Part shown: one piece after another, positions 6,810 to 15,098 of the stretch
How positions within the stretch are numbered: the first letter of the stretch is position 1
Layout of the letters: each line of letters begins with the position of its first letter
Source: JBOGIG01 sp050742455
GTDB lineage: Bacteria; Actinomycetota; Acidimicrobiia; Acidimicrobiales; JBOGIG01
Assembly: GCA_050742455.1 (NCBI GenBank)
Contig: JBOGIG010000006.1
Span: forward strand, 1-18,728
DNA length: 18,728 bases
Reading direction: 5' to 3'
Notes under the pieces: generated by a model
The model's input: only the letters and a program-made list of their open reading frames with translations
Database searches by the model: none
What the model was told of the DNA's origin: nothing
Position numbers and translations under genes: made by a program

Positions 6810-7502
6810 GTGCATTCTGGCATCATGGTGTTGACCCGCAACCCCAACAGCGAAAGCGGGGCCGCCGCCGATTCGACGGGGGCGGAACCAGGGATGCCTG
6901 AAGCTGGGGCACGTCAGCGGAGAGGGCGCCACCGCAAGTGGGTGACCATCGGAATCGCCGCACTGGTCGCTGCAGGGATCTTCGGCGGCGTGCGTCTCAT
7001 TGGGAGGACCTCCAGCCCGGCTGCCGGCGAAGGAGGCGTGGCCCTGACAGCGGGTGTGTTTGCCGGCACCTGGCATATCCATACGTACTCAATCACGTTC
7101 GGTCCGAACGGCCGGGGCTTCGCCCGCTGGGCCATCCATGTCAATTGCACTGGGCCGGATCATGGCCTGCCGCCGTGCGACAAGGTTGTGAGAAAGCCGG
7201 TCGTACTGCCGGGCGGCCGTACCGTCTACGGCGACTACATCACCGATGGTGGACACGCCAACGTAACGCTCACATCCCGCATTGGGAACACAGCTCGAGG
7301 ATACGTCCAGGGCTCCAATGTCCAGTCGGTGCTGCCTAACGGGCCGGCAACGTTTCGGGTGGGTGCCAACGATCTGCTTTACATTTCACTCTCTCGCCCG
7401 ACCGGCCCCAGCCCATTTGGGCACCAACCATTTTGTGGGGCCAGGGCAGGCGCTTTGAGCCTCGCTCAACAACTCGCGGCCAATATCAGCTGTGGTGCCT
7501 GA
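6810..7502 (+). CDS. Single-pass membrane protein with extracytoplasmic domain, unknown function
   Basis: 230 residues from GTG 6810. The N-terminus is acidic and disordered-looking (NPNSESGAAADSTGAEPG), followed by a basic stretch (RQRRGRHRKW) and one hydrophobic helix (VTIGIAALVAAGIFGGVRLI). That pattern predicts a cytoplasmic N-terminus and an exported C-terminal domain of ~160 residues. The exported part has scattered cysteines (VNCTG, PPCDK, FCGAR, SCGA) that could form two disulfides, and a beta-rich character (GTWHIHTYSITFGPNGRGFARW). I recognise no family. It sits alone between two CoA-transferases, separated from both by more than 120 nt, with its own Shine-Dalgarno, so co-regulation with them is not evident. 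A role in envelope binding or sensing is a guess I do not press. Confidence 0.7.
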   Translation: MHSGIMVLTRNPNSESGAAADSTGAEPGMPEAGARQRRGRHRKWVTIGIAALVAAGIFGGVRLIGRTSSPAAGEGGVALTAGVFAGTWHIHTYSITFGPNGRGFARWAIHVNCTGPDHGLPPCDKVVRKPVVLPGGRTVYGDYITDGGHANVTLTSRIGNTARGYVQGSNVQSVLPNGPATFRVGANDLLYISLSRPTGPSPFGHQPFCGARAGALSLAQQLAANISCGA

Positions 7503-7722
7503 CCCGGTGATGCCACCGACGGTCGCACCCAACAGACGGTTGCATGGACAGCGAGAAAGTGATGAGAAATCGGTGCCCCCGAAGCCGGGCTGTGCCTCGT
7601 CCTGTTCGACACCGAAGCGAACGCCAGGTCGGCGCTGATGCCTATGACCCGTCCAGGGGGGCCGGCCCTTATCAGCGGCGCAGTCTAAGAGGTGGAGATA
7701 GAGGCATAGCCAATCCAGCGGC

Positions 7723-7728
7723 TAGGAA
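7723..7728 (+). promoter_or_regulatory. Weak -10-like box or RBS before CoA-transferase at 7735
   Basis: TAGGAA followed by 6 nt and ATG 7735 resembles the CTAATATGGGCCG arrangement before the first CoA-transferase (CTAGGAATGGGCC here), but the final consensus T is missing. The AGGA within it could equally act as a Shine-Dalgarno. The rest of the 232-nt gap 7503-7734 shows no gene I can support. Confidence 0.3.
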
Positions 7729-7734
7729 TGGGCC

Positions 7735-8901
7735 ATGGCATATCCGCTGGAGGGCCTCAGGGTACTGGACCTGTCCCGGGTGGTGGCCGGGCCGTTCGCC
7801 GGGCGCATGCTCTCGGACCTGGGGGCCGATGTGGTCAAGGTGGAGGCCCCCGAGGGCGACGTGTCCCAGGTGTGGGGCGAGCAGCGCCATGGCCTATCGG
7901 GGTTCTACACCCAACAGAATGCGGGCAAGCGCAACATCTGCGTGGACCTCAAGCAGACCGGCGGGCCGGACGTGGTGGCACGGCTGGCGGCCGTGGCCGA
8001 CGTGGTGATCGAGAACTTCCGACCCGGCGTAATGGATCGGCTGGGTCTGGGTTGGGATCGCCTTTCCGCCGTGCAGCCGCGTCTGGTGATGCTGTCCATC
8101 ACCGGATTCGGCCAGGATGGTCCCGAGTCCCATCGCCAGGCCTATGCCCCGGTAATCCACGCCGAGTCGGGCCTCATCGCCCGCCATGCCGACTTTGACG
8201 AGGCCTTTCCCCGAGATCCCATGCTGTCGGTGGCCGATTACGATGCCGCGCTGCACGGTCTGGTAGCCGTCCTGTCTGCTCTGTACTTGCGGGAGAGGAC
8301 AGGGACGGGCCAGCACATTGACATTGCCATGCTGGACTCCATGTTGGCCACCGATGACTATGCCCACCATCTGCTGGACGGGTCCCCCCTCAAGCGTTTG
8401 GGAGGCGAGGTATGGCCCGCCACGGGCGGGCCCATCCTGGTCGCGGGCGTCTTCTCCCATACGTGGAGATCAGTCCGCCAGATCCATGGCTTGGATGATC
8501 CCGCACCCCCTGACGCCACCCTGGAGAAAAAGATCATGCTCCGCCGAGCAGCCTTTGGGACCTGGTTGGCGGCGTTCGTTGATCGGCGCAAGGCTCAAGC
8601 GGCCCTGGACGGCGCCGGGTTGGCCTGGGCCGACGTCCGCCCCGCCACTGAGGCATTTTCCTCGCCGGCAGTCCTAGCCCGCAACATGGTGGCCGAGGTG
8701 GATGACAGGGGTGGTGGCCTGCGACGGGTTGTCCAGTCCCCCTACCGATTCTCAGCCGCCCAGGCAGGCCTGAGGGCCCCAGCCGCATTTCGCGGGGAGC
8801 ACAACGCCGCCGTCCTGTCCGAATGGGCCGGATTTGATGGCATCGAGATCGCCGAATTGCAGCGGGCCGGGGTGCTTCGGGCTGAAACCGTCAACCAGTA
8901 G
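7735..8901 (+). CDS. Family III CoA-transferase (CaiB/BaiF type), second copy
   Basis: 388 residues with the full family architecture: PLEGLRVLDLSRVVAGPFAGR, GADVVKVEAPEGD, NAGKRNICVDLK, ENFRPGVMDRLGLGWDRL, the catalytic aspartate D168 in SVADYDAALHG, and the RTGTGQHIDIAMLDS block. It is a diverged paralogue of the 5441-6685 product and not a recent duplicate, since the central and C-terminal regions differ throughout. ADYDAA replaces the more usual GD-I/L-x-A around the Asp. The small domain is shorter, and the C-terminus ends IAELQRAGVL. Two paralogues with different substrate regions suggest two acids or a donor/acceptor division, but this is inference. ATG 7735 matches the family start. 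Confidence 0.92.
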   Translation: MAYPLEGLRVLDLSRVVAGPFAGRMLSDLGADVVKVEAPEGDVSQVWGEQRHGLSGFYTQQNAGKRNICVDLKQTGGPDVVARLAAVADVVIENFRPGVMDRLGLGWDRLSAVQPRLVMLSITGFGQDGPESHRQAYAPVIHAESGLIARHADFDEAFPRDPMLSVADYDAALHGLVAVLSALYLRERTGTGQHIDIAMLDSMLATDDYAHHLLDGSPLKRLGGEVWPATGGPILVAGVFSHTWRSVRQIHGLDDPAPPDATLEKKIMLRRAAFGTWLAAFVDRRKAQAALDGAGLAWADVRPATEAFSSPAVLARNMVAEVDDRGGGLRRVVQSPYRFSAAQAGLRAPAAFRGEHNAAVLSEWAGFDGIEIAELQRAGVLRAETVNQ

Positions 8902-8916
8902 TGGCCGACGTGTCAC

Positions 8917-8942
8917 CGCCGAGCTGGCTGAGCCGGTCGGCG
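8917..8942. terminator. Hairpin between convergent genes, possible bidirectional terminator
   Basis: CGCCGA and TCGGCG form a 6-bp outer stem, and GGC-tga-GCC forms an inner stem. It lies in the 74-nt gap between the convergent CoA-transferase (ends 8901) and amidohydrolase (ends 8976). No T-run is visible on either strand. Confidence 0.35.
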
Positions 8943-8975
8943 ATAAGGGTCGGTGCCTGGTCGGGCCCGCGCCGG

Positions 8976-10697
8976 TCAGCGGGTGGTGACCGTCTCGGTG
9001 TCCCGCCCGGAACGCAAGATGGTCCCCGGTGTCGCCCCCGTTGACTGACTGTCGATCACCGTCTCGATCCCGTTCACCAGCACCCGGTTTACCCCGACGG
9101 AACCAGCGGTGAGGCGGGCCGACCCACCCGGTAGGTCGTTCACCAGGGTGGCGTCCTCAGAGCCTACGGTTTGGGGGTTGAACACCACCAGGTCGGCACA
9201 GAAGCCTTCGGCGATCCGCCCACGCCGCCGCAGACCGAACAGGCGGGCGGGAGTATCGGTGATCATCTGGACGGCGCGCGCCATGCTCACGAGCTTGCGA
9301 CCCCGGATCATGTCCCCCACGAAGCGCGTGGTGTACGGGGCCCCGCACATGCGGTCCAGATGGGCACCGGCATCCGATCCTCCCAGCATGGCCGCATCAT
9401 CAGCCCATACCTGTTGGCGCAGAGCCCATGTTTCAGGGTCGTTGTCGGGCGGCATAGGCCACAGGATGGTTCGCAAGTCGTCATTCAGCACGATCTGGAC
9501 CAGGGCATCGAAGGGAGCCTGGCCCCTTTCGGCGGCCACATCGGCCACGACCCGACCCTTGAGTCCCTCATTGGCCTGGGAGTAGGTGTCGCCGATGACG
9601 TAGCGGGCGAAGTCGGCCAAGCGGCGGAACACGCCCGCCTCGGGGCTATCGGCCCGGGTCAACATGGCTCGTCGCACCTCGGGATCGGCCAGCTTGATCA
9701 TTCGCTCCGGCTGGGGCAGGTTCAACACGTCGCCCCAGCCGGGCAGCATGTTGAGAGCGCAGTAGGTGCCAAAGCTCATGTTCATGGGGACCAGAACGGG
9801 CATGGTCAGAGCGACGATTCGTCCACCCGCGGCCCGGGCCTGGACAGAAGCCTGGAGCTGGCGGGGAACGCGTTCGGGAACCCGGGAGTCCACGGTCAAG
9901 ACGTTCCAGTTGATCGGGCGGTTGGCGGCCACGGTCATGGCCACCAGGAGCTCTATTTCGTCGTCGGAGAACTGGTCCAGGCAGCCCTGGACGATCCCTT
10001 CGAGGGTCGTTCCCTCGTGCTTGCCGGTGGCGGCGCACAGAGCCAGCATCTCGTCGCGGCTCGCGTGGCGCGAGGCAACCGGGGCGCCGTCACCATCGGA
10101 GTGGGACGACGACATGGTGGTGGACAGGCCCAGGCCGCCCGCCTCGATTGACTCGTTGAGCACCTCGACCATGGCCCTGAGCTGTTCCGAGGAGGCCTCG
10201 TGGCCTATGGCGTCGGGCCCCATGACGTAGCGACGGATGGCGCAGTGGCCCACCATGAACCCGGCATTCACCCCCACGTTTCCCTCCAGAGCGTTGAGGT
10301 ACTCGGCGAAGCTCTCCCATTTCCACTCCACGCCGGTCTCCAGGGCTTCCAGTGCCATACCCTCGACCTTGGCCATCATGCGCCGGGTGTAATCGGCGTC
10401 CTCGGCCCGAAGCGGGGCCAAGGTGAAGCCACAGTTGCCACCGATGACGGTCGTGACCCCGTGCACGTTGGACGGGCTGGCGGCCGGGTCCCAGAACAAC
10501 TGGGCGTCATAGTGGGTGTGGGGGTCGACGAAGCCCGGCGCCACCACCAGCCCGTCGGCGTCGAATATCTGGGCGGCTCGGCTGCCGGGGGAATCAACCT
10601 TGACGATGCGCCCGTCCTGGACGCCGACGTCGCCGGCACGCGCCGGAGAACCAGTCCCGTCGACGATGGTCGCTCCCTTGATCAGGTAATCGAGCAT
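8976..10697 (-). CDS. Amidohydrolase, N-acyl-D-amino-acid deacylase-like
   Basis: 573 residues of the metal-dependent amidohydrolase superfamily. The small beta-sandwich start (YLIKGATIVDGTG) is followed by the metal-binding HTH (H60, H62 in DPHTHYD), C89 in GGNCGF (the bridging Cys of D-aminoacylase), H151 in GHCAIRR, SSSHSDGDG, KHEGTT, and the catalytic Asp D442 in GGSDAGAHLDR. The sandwich closes with GRIAEGFCADLVVFNP. In D-aminoacylases a second metal histidine is expected near PINWNVLTVDS; here that position seems to be Asn, which I recall as normal for a large actinobacterial subfamily of unknown substrate. D-aminoacylase activity should therefore not be assumed. ATG 10697 has GAGGG 5 nt upstream. 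It ends the minus-strand series 143 nt after ligC, a gap that may hold its own promoter. Confidence 0.88.
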   Translation of the reverse strand: MLDYLIKGATIVDGTGSPARAGDVGVQDGRIVKVDSPGSRAAQIFDADGLVVAPGFVDPHTHYDAQLFWDPAASPSNVHGVTTVIGGNCGFTLAPLRAEDADYTRRMMAKVEGMALEALETGVEWKWESFAEYLNALEGNVGVNAGFMVGHCAIRRYVMGPDAIGHEASSEQLRAMVEVLNESIEAGGLGLSTTMSSSHSDGDGAPVASRHASRDEMLALCAATGKHEGTTLEGIVQGCLDQFSDDEIELLVAMTVAANRPINWNVLTVDSRVPERVPRQLQASVQARAAGGRIVALTMPVLVPMNMSFGTYCALNMLPGWGDVLNLPQPERMIKLADPEVRRAMLTRADSPEAGVFRRLADFARYVIGDTYSQANEGLKGRVVADVAAERGQAPFDALVQIVLNDDLRTILWPMPPDNDPETWALRQQVWADDAAMLGGSDAGAHLDRMCGAPYTTRFVGDMIRGRKLVSMARAVQMITDTPARLFGLRRRGRIAEGFCADLVVFNPQTVGSEDATLVNDLPGGSARLTAGSVGVNRVLVNGIETVIDSQSTGATPGTILRSGRDTETVTTR

Positions 10698-10746
10698 GTT
10701 GGCCCTCGGCCTCCCGCTAGAGGGCGTGGCCTGTGGCGACCGTGCC

Positions 10747-10761
10747 CTGACTCAGTGTCAG
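10747..10761. promoter_or_regulatory. Short palindrome upstream of amidohydrolase
   Basis: CTGAC-N5-GTCAG lies 50-64 nt upstream of the amidohydrolase start in the 143-nt ligC/amidohydrolase gap. It may be an operator; arms are short and no match to a known site is claimed. Confidence 0.25.
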
Positions 10762-10840
10762 ATCCTTTCACTCCTGAGGTCCGGGTTCAATGTCGGCTTG
10801 TCGGGGTGCACCGATACCTCATGGGGCGGCCGCATCCGAT

Positions 10841-11998
10841 TCAGGTCGACACGAACAACTGGTCCAGCTCCAGGGGAACCGGCACGTCGAGTTGTGAGTA
10901 CCGACAGCTGATCGGATCCCGGTCCGGGCGCAACCGCAAGAAGGTGGCATTGTGTCGAAATCGGCCCGCCGTCAGCTGTCCGTAGGACACCTCAGCGACC
11001 AGGGTGGGGGGCAGGGCCACCCACGAGGTATCCCGGCCGCCGCTCCATCGACTGGGTGTACCCGGCCGCCGATTGGTCACGCCTGACGCCGAGGAGGCCT
11101 CGGGTCCACTGCCGACAGGGCCGGCTGGTCCTCTGGGATCGCCCTGCCATGGGTGATCGCCTGACCCGTCGAGAGCCAACGGAGCCAGCAACTGTGCCAG
11201 TTCCCTGCGTTTGGCTGCCGGGAAGGAGCCGGCGACCCCGACGTGGTGCAGAACGTCGTTGTCGTCGTAAAGGCCCAACAGGAGTGAACCCAGCATTCCG
11301 GGCTGGTCCCTGTACCACCTGAACCCCCCGATGACGCAGTCGGCATCGCGTACGTGCTTGATCTTGCGCATGGTCCGTTCACCCGGGCGGTAGGGTCCCT
11401 CCATCGATTTGGCCATTACCCCGTCGAGTCCCGCTCCCTCGAAGCGGGAAAACCAATCGACGGCGAGGGAGTGTTCCGTCGTGGCAGGCGTGAGGTGAAC
11501 CAGGTGTGAATCCGAATGCCCAGTCGACGCCGACCCGCTTGACGCCTGAGCCCCACCGGAACCAAGGAGTTCAACCAGGCGGGTCCGGCGATCAACGAAG
11601 TTGGTACCCATCAGATTGGTCTTGGCATCGGCCAACACGTCATAGGCCACAAAATGCGCCGGGGTGGTGCGCGCCAACAGTTCGATCCGACTGGCGGCGG
11701 GATGGATCCTCTGCGACAAGGTATCGAAGTCAAGGCCCGTCGCGCCGACGATCACTATCTCTCCGTCGATTACGCAACGGTCGGGAAGCGCGACTCGGGC
11801 CGCGTCGAGGAGTTCGGGAAAGTACCGGGCCAGGGAGCGTTCATTGCGACTGGTGATCTCGACTTCATCGCCGTCGCGAAAGAAAATGGCCCGGAAGCCG
11901 TCCCATTTTGGCTCGTATATCAGCCCCGGCTCAGATGGAATGGTGGGCACAGCTTTGGCCAGCATGGGCGCCACCGGTGGCATCACAGGCAGATCCAT
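10841..11998 (-). CDS. ligC: ATP-dependent DNA ligase, LigC type
   Basis: 385 residues. The adenylation domain has the nucleophilic lysine K31 in motif I (EPKWDGFR), then EITSRNERS, the DGEIVIVG motif, and GLDGVMAKSMEGPYRPGERTM followed by KIKHVRDADCVIGGF. The OB-fold C-terminus ends in motif VI-like GRFRHNATFLRLRPDRDP. The PGTPSRWSGGRDTSWVALPP segment is characteristic of mycobacterial LigC, which is ~360 residues. The enzyme seals nicks via a ligase-AMP intermediate and is tied to short-patch repair in mycobacteria. Two low-complexity inserts (near GGAQASSGSASTGHSDSH and PVGSGPEASSASG) explain the extra length. It has no polymerase or nuclease domain, and no Ku gene is in the window. The start at ATG 11998 lies 5 nt after the DUF169 stop, so the two are co-transcribed. 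An in-frame ATG at 11983 is the alternative. Confidence 0.92.
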   Translation of the reverse strand: MDLPVMPPVAPMLAKAVPTIPSEPGLIYEPKWDGFRAIFFRDGDEVEITSRNERSLARYFPELLDAARVALPDRCVIDGEIVIVGATGLDFDTLSQRIHPAASRIELLARTTPAHFVAYDVLADAKTNLMGTNFVDRRTRLVELLGSGGAQASSGSASTGHSDSHLVHLTPATTEHSLAVDWFSRFEGAGLDGVMAKSMEGPYRPGERTMRKIKHVRDADCVIGGFRWYRDQPGMLGSLLLGLYDDNDVLHHVGVAGSFPAAKRRELAQLLAPLALDGSGDHPWQGDPRGPAGPVGSGPEASSASGVTNRRPGTPSRWSGGRDTSWVALPPTLVAEVSYGQLTAGRFRHNATFLRLRPDRDPISCRYSQLDVPVPLELDQLFVST

Positions 11999-12003
11999 GG
12001 GGC

Positions 12004-12726
12004 TCAGGCGAAGCGCTGGGCGTCGGCCGATGCGTAGGAGGCGATGGCGGAATCCACTTCGGCTGTGGCCCGCACTGCCTCGATCACCTCACCCAGGCGC
12101 GAGGCAGGGATGGCACAGGTCATCTCGGTGCTGGGCATTCCGGTGCGGGTCCGGCTGGCGATGCAGCCCACGCTGGCCACCACATCGCCCTGCTCCTTGG
12201 CCGCGGCGATGATGTGACACTGGGGCTTGCCCTCGATACGCAGGCCAGGTAGGGCGTCGGACAGCACCATGAGCGACTTCGCCGTGAGTCGGACCAGGAC
12301 TACGTCGGGGTCGGTGGCGTCGAGTAGGGGACCGTAGGTAATGGCCCCCGGTCGTTCCTTGACAGTGGGGATTTCGGGGATCATCTCTGGGGTGACCCAA
12401 CCTGTCCCCAACATGGCGGCCACGTCGGAGTTCCCGGCCACGTCCTCGAAGGAGGCCAATCCGTGGGTGAGGCTGCCCACGCTGCAATTGGAGTGGTCGG
12501 CTGCCACGGTGGAGAAGGTGGTGTCGGTCGACTTCATCCAAAAGACGCATCCGGCCGCCACCCGGCCCTGACGGCCGTCGGGTCCCGGGTCGTGCAGGGG
12601 AGCGTCATAGGCCGGCACTCCACTGGGGACCTGGGCCGAGAAGGTAATGGCAATGGGCGCCGCGGTGGGATGAAGCACAGCCCGCAGGTCTCGATCGAGC
12701 ACGGCAAAGTTTACGGGAGCAGTCAT
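12004..12726 (-). CDS. DUF169-like protein
   Basis: 240 residues from ATG 12726; a TTG at 12735 is an alternative. The layout fits DUF169 (COG2043), a family of unknown function: an opening LRAVL...PIAITF strand, a first cysteine in AAGCVFWM (C60), a second in DHSNCSVGSLTHGL (C81), a PLLDATDPDVVLVRLTA segment, and a late VASVGCIASRTRTGMPSTEMTCAIP segment with two more cysteines. The conserved cysteines could bind a metal or cluster, but this is not established. Cytoplasmic; no signal or membrane segment. It is 5 nt upstream of ligC, though nothing suggests a shared pathway. The family assignment is from motif memory. Confidence 0.65.
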   Translation of the reverse strand: MTAPVNFAVLDRDLRAVLHPTAAPIAITFSAQVPSGVPAYDAPLHDPGPDGRQGRVAAGCVFWMKSTDTTFSTVAADHSNCSVGSLTHGLASFEDVAGNSDVAAMLGTGWVTPEMIPEIPTVKERPGAITYGPLLDATDPDVVLVRLTAKSLMVLSDALPGLRIEGKPQCHIIAAAKEQGDVVASVGCIASRTRTGMPSTEMTCAIPASRLGEVIEAVRATAEVDSAIASYASADAQRFA

Positions 12727-12734
12727 GGGGGCCA

Positions 12735-12740
12735 AGGATA
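12735..12740 (-). promoter_or_regulatory. -10-like element for the DUF169/ligC operon
   Basis: TATCCT on the minus strand lies 8 nt before ATG 12726, with no clear Shine-Dalgarno. It would give a leader of about 2 nt or none. Weaker support than the 6-nt cases elsewhere in the window. Confidence 0.3.
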
Positions 12741-12807
12741 ATGGCGGTGGCCCAGGACGGATGCCTGCCGGCTCTGCCGGGCTACTTTGCGGGCTGCCCC
12801 TGCAGGA

Positions 12808-13407
12808 CTACTTGGCGGGCTGTTTGGGGGGCGTGGAAAAGATCGTGCCACAGGCGGGAACCTGCTTGGCGTTTTTACTCAACTCGGGGGACGGGTACTT
12901 CTTATCCAGGTTGGTGAACGTGGTGCCGGCCTGGTTGGCCGCATTGGTCAATTCCGTGCTGATCATCTGGGCCGAGTGCTCGAAGGCGGTGGCGCTGGTG
13001 ATCGAAATGGCGCCGGCCTGGGCCTCGGCTTGGGAGAACGCCGCCCGGACCTCCGAGAACCCCGAAGCCAGGCCCCCGGCAATCTGGGAGCCGTCCTTGA
13101 CCGCGGGCTGACCGGCGCTGTGAACCTGCCCGATTACCTTGTCGGTCTCCTGTACGGCCTGGTGGATGTAGGCCTGGAGGCCGGACCTCGCCTGATCCAA
13201 ACTGGTGAAGCCTTTGGTGGCGGTCTCGAAGCTGGTGGTGCGGCTGGCCAATTGGGTCTGATACCCAGCCAGTGCGCCACAAACCGATGTCAGCCACGTC
13301 TTGGCCGGCGTCCCCGAATAGGAGGCGCCGCCCCCGCAGGCTGCGAATCCCAATCCGGACAGCAATACCAGGGCCAGAAGTGACCGTACTGACCTGGCCG
13401 AGGTCAC
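12808..13407 (-). CDS. Helical lipoprotein, unknown function
   Basis: 199 residues. A type II signal peptide is clear: basic start (MTSARSVRS), hydrophobic core (LLALVLLSGLG) and lipobox FAAC with C24 as the lipidation site, so the mature protein should be anchored to the outer face of the membrane. The mature part is mostly Ala/Gln/Ser/Thr helices without aromatic clusters (FETATKGFTSLDQARSGLQAYI; IAGGLASGFSEVRAAFSQAE), suggesting an antiparallel helical bundle. Two further cysteines (TSVCGAL and VPACGTIF) could form one disulfide linking the ends. I recognise no family. Its GTG start overlaps the stop of the acyl-CoA synthetase gene by 4 nt (GTGA), so translation is coupled. A link to uptake of the synthetase's substrate is plausible but only inferred. 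Confidence 0.8.
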   Translation of the reverse strand: MTSARSVRSLLALVLLSGLGFAACGGGASYSGTPAKTWLTSVCGALAGYQTQLASRTTSFETATKGFTSLDQARSGLQAYIHQAVQETDKVIGQVHSAGQPAVKDGSQIAGGLASGFSEVRAAFSQAEAQAGAISITSATAFEHSAQMISTELTNAANQAGTTFTNLDKKYPSPELSKNAKQVPACGTIFSTPPKQPAK

Positions 13408-15092
13408 GCCGATGCTCCTTGGGCTGTGGCGGCCTTGTCACGCAGGGCGTTGTAGTCCAGCTTGCCGTTGGCCCCACGACTCAAACTGGGCAGCCAAACA
13501 ATGCGCCTGGGTGCCTTGTAGTCGGCCAGATGGGATTGGACGTGGGCGATGAGCACGGAGTCAGGGGCCGGTCCCTTGGCCGTTGCTTCCAGTACGGCGC
13601 AGATCACCTGGCCGAACCGGTCATCGGGCAGCCCCACGGCGGCGGCGTCGGCCACGTGGTCGTGCTGCTTGAGGACCTCCTCGACCTCCTCGGGGTAGAC
13701 CTTTTCGCCTCCGGTGTTGATGCACACAGAGCCCCGGCCGAGTAGCTGAAGGGATCCGTCGGCCTCGACCGAGGCAAAATCCCCGGGAACCGAGTAGCGC
13801 TGACCGCCAATGACCCGGAAGGTGGCCCTCGACTTGTCCGCATCCTTGTAATAGCCGATGGGCGTGCGCCCGGACATGGCCACCATGCCGATCTGGCCTG
13901 ATCCAGGGACCACGTCGTGACCGTCGTCGTCGATGACCCTGGTTCCCACCCCGAGTCCGAATCTGGCCGTTGGCGCCGAATTGTCAGAGCTGGTCACCGA
14001 CGATGCCACCCCTACTGCCTCGGACGATCCGTAGGAGTCGACCAGGAGGAGGCGTTCGTTGTGGCGCAGCAGGCCATCCTTGTTGGCCTGGCTCCACATG
14101 ACCCCCGACGAGGTGATGACCCTCAGACTGGAGATGTCCCACCGATCCGGTTGCTCATCGAGAGCGGCCAATATGGGCTTGGCGAAGGCTTCCCCCACGA
14201 TGGCAATGCTTTTGACCTTACGGGCATCGATGGCATCGAGCAGGGATTCGGCGCGAAATGAGAGGTCCGGGAGAGTCACCACGCACCCCCCGGCGCCCAG
14301 AGCGCCAAAGGCGGCGAAAGCCCCGGTCCCGTGCATGAGAGGACAGGCAGGCAGGTTGACGGGCCCTGGCTTGACCAGTTGCCGGCCGATGTCGTCGAGC
14401 CCGCCCTGGTCCGGATAGCGCAGGGCTGCCGTGGAATTCAAGCTGGCGAAGAGGTCGTCCTGGCGCCACATGACTCCCTTGGGAGCACCTGTGGTGCCTC
14501 CCGTGTAGAGCATGTACAGGTCGTCGCCGCTGCGCCCCCACGGACCCTGCACGCCGATCCGCGGGACAGGACCGCCCAGGTCGGGGTGGGCGGCTCCATT
14601 GGCCCCTGCCTGGGAGCGGGCGGCGCCAGGAGTGGTGAACCGGGATGCCGCCTGCTCGTAGGGCACGGCCCATGGCGGGCAGTCTCCGGCGCCGTCGTGG
14701 ACCCACAGCCAGAGCCGGACCAGGCCCAACCGGGACCGGACGGGCTCGATCCGATCGGCGAAGCGACCGGCGAAGACGACGGCCGCGGTGTCGGAGTTAT
14801 CCCACAGGTAGAAAAGCTCTTCTTGGGTGTAGCGGTAGTTGGTGTTGACCGGGGCCATGCCCGCTTTGAACGAGGCGAAGACCGATTCCAGGTATTCGGG
14901 GCGGTTGGGCAGGTACTGGGACACCTTGTCCTGATGGCCCAGGCCGGCGTCGAGGAGGGCCTGGGCCACACCGTCGGCTCGGGCAGAAAATTGGGACCAG
15001 GTGAACCCCGATGGTCCCCAGGCCTGGGCCGGGGAGTCGGGCAGGACAGCGGCTACCGTCTCCCACACATCGGCAAAGTTCCAGTCGGACAC
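13404..15092 (-). CDS. Acyl-CoA synthetase (FadD-like, AMP-forming)
   Basis: 562 residues from GTG 15092. Longer in-frame extensions would run antisense through the dehydrogenase gene, and SDWNFADVWETVAAVLPDSPA matches how this FadD subfamily begins. It activates a carboxylic acid with ATP to an acyl-adenylate, then loads CoA. Motifs: the ATP-binding P-loop YTGGTTGAPKG (about 196-206) followed by VMWRQDD, PLMHGTG, the DSYGSSEAVG adenine-binding segment, VPGDFASVEADGSLQLLGRG (hinge region), INTGGEKVYPEEVEE, and a catalytic lysine near residue 544 in NGKLDY. A Gly/Ala/Pro-rich insert (GAARSQAGANGAA) precedes the P-loop. Motif set and length are normal, so activity is likely; the acid is unknown. 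It is the first gene of the minus-strand series and diverges from an acyl-CoA dehydrogenase. Confidence 0.93.
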   Translation of the reverse strand: MSDWNFADVWETVAAVLPDSPAQAWGPSGFTWSQFSARADGVAQALLDAGLGHQDKVSQYLPNRPEYLESVFASFKAGMAPVNTNYRYTQEELFYLWDNSDTAAVVFAGRFADRIEPVRSRLGLVRLWLWVHDGAGDCPPWAVPYEQAASRFTTPGAARSQAGANGAAHPDLGGPVPRIGVQGPWGRSGDDLYMLYTGGTTGAPKGVMWRQDDLFASLNSTAALRYPDQGGLDDIGRQLVKPGPVNLPACPLMHGTGAFAAFGALGAGGCVVTLPDLSFRAESLLDAIDARKVKSIAIVGEAFAKPILAALDEQPDRWDISSLRVITSSGVMWSQANKDGLLRHNERLLLVDSYGSSEAVGVASSVTSSDNSAPTARFGLGVGTRVIDDDGHDVVPGSGQIGMVAMSGRTPIGYYKDADKSRATFRVIGGQRYSVPGDFASVEADGSLQLLGRGSVCINTGGEKVYPEEVEEVLKQHDHVADAAAVGLPDDRFGQVICAVLEATAKGPAPDSVLIAHVQSHLADYKAPRRIVWLPSLSRGANGKLDYNALRDKAATAQGASA

Positions 15093-15098
15093 CCACCG

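Noticed and set aside
7544..8008. 154-residue reading frame starting in the 7503-7734 gap
   Set aside because: It runs mostly out of frame through the second CoA-transferase and is Arg/Trp-rich; the portion within the gap shows no motif.
9171..10151. 326-residue reading frame on the plus strand
   Set aside because: Shadow of the amidohydrolase; His/Gly/Val-rich with no domain.
12768..12780. CCGGC-tct-GCCGG hairpin as a terminator
   Set aside because: Only a 5-bp stem without a T-run between co-directional genes; too weak in GC-rich DNA.
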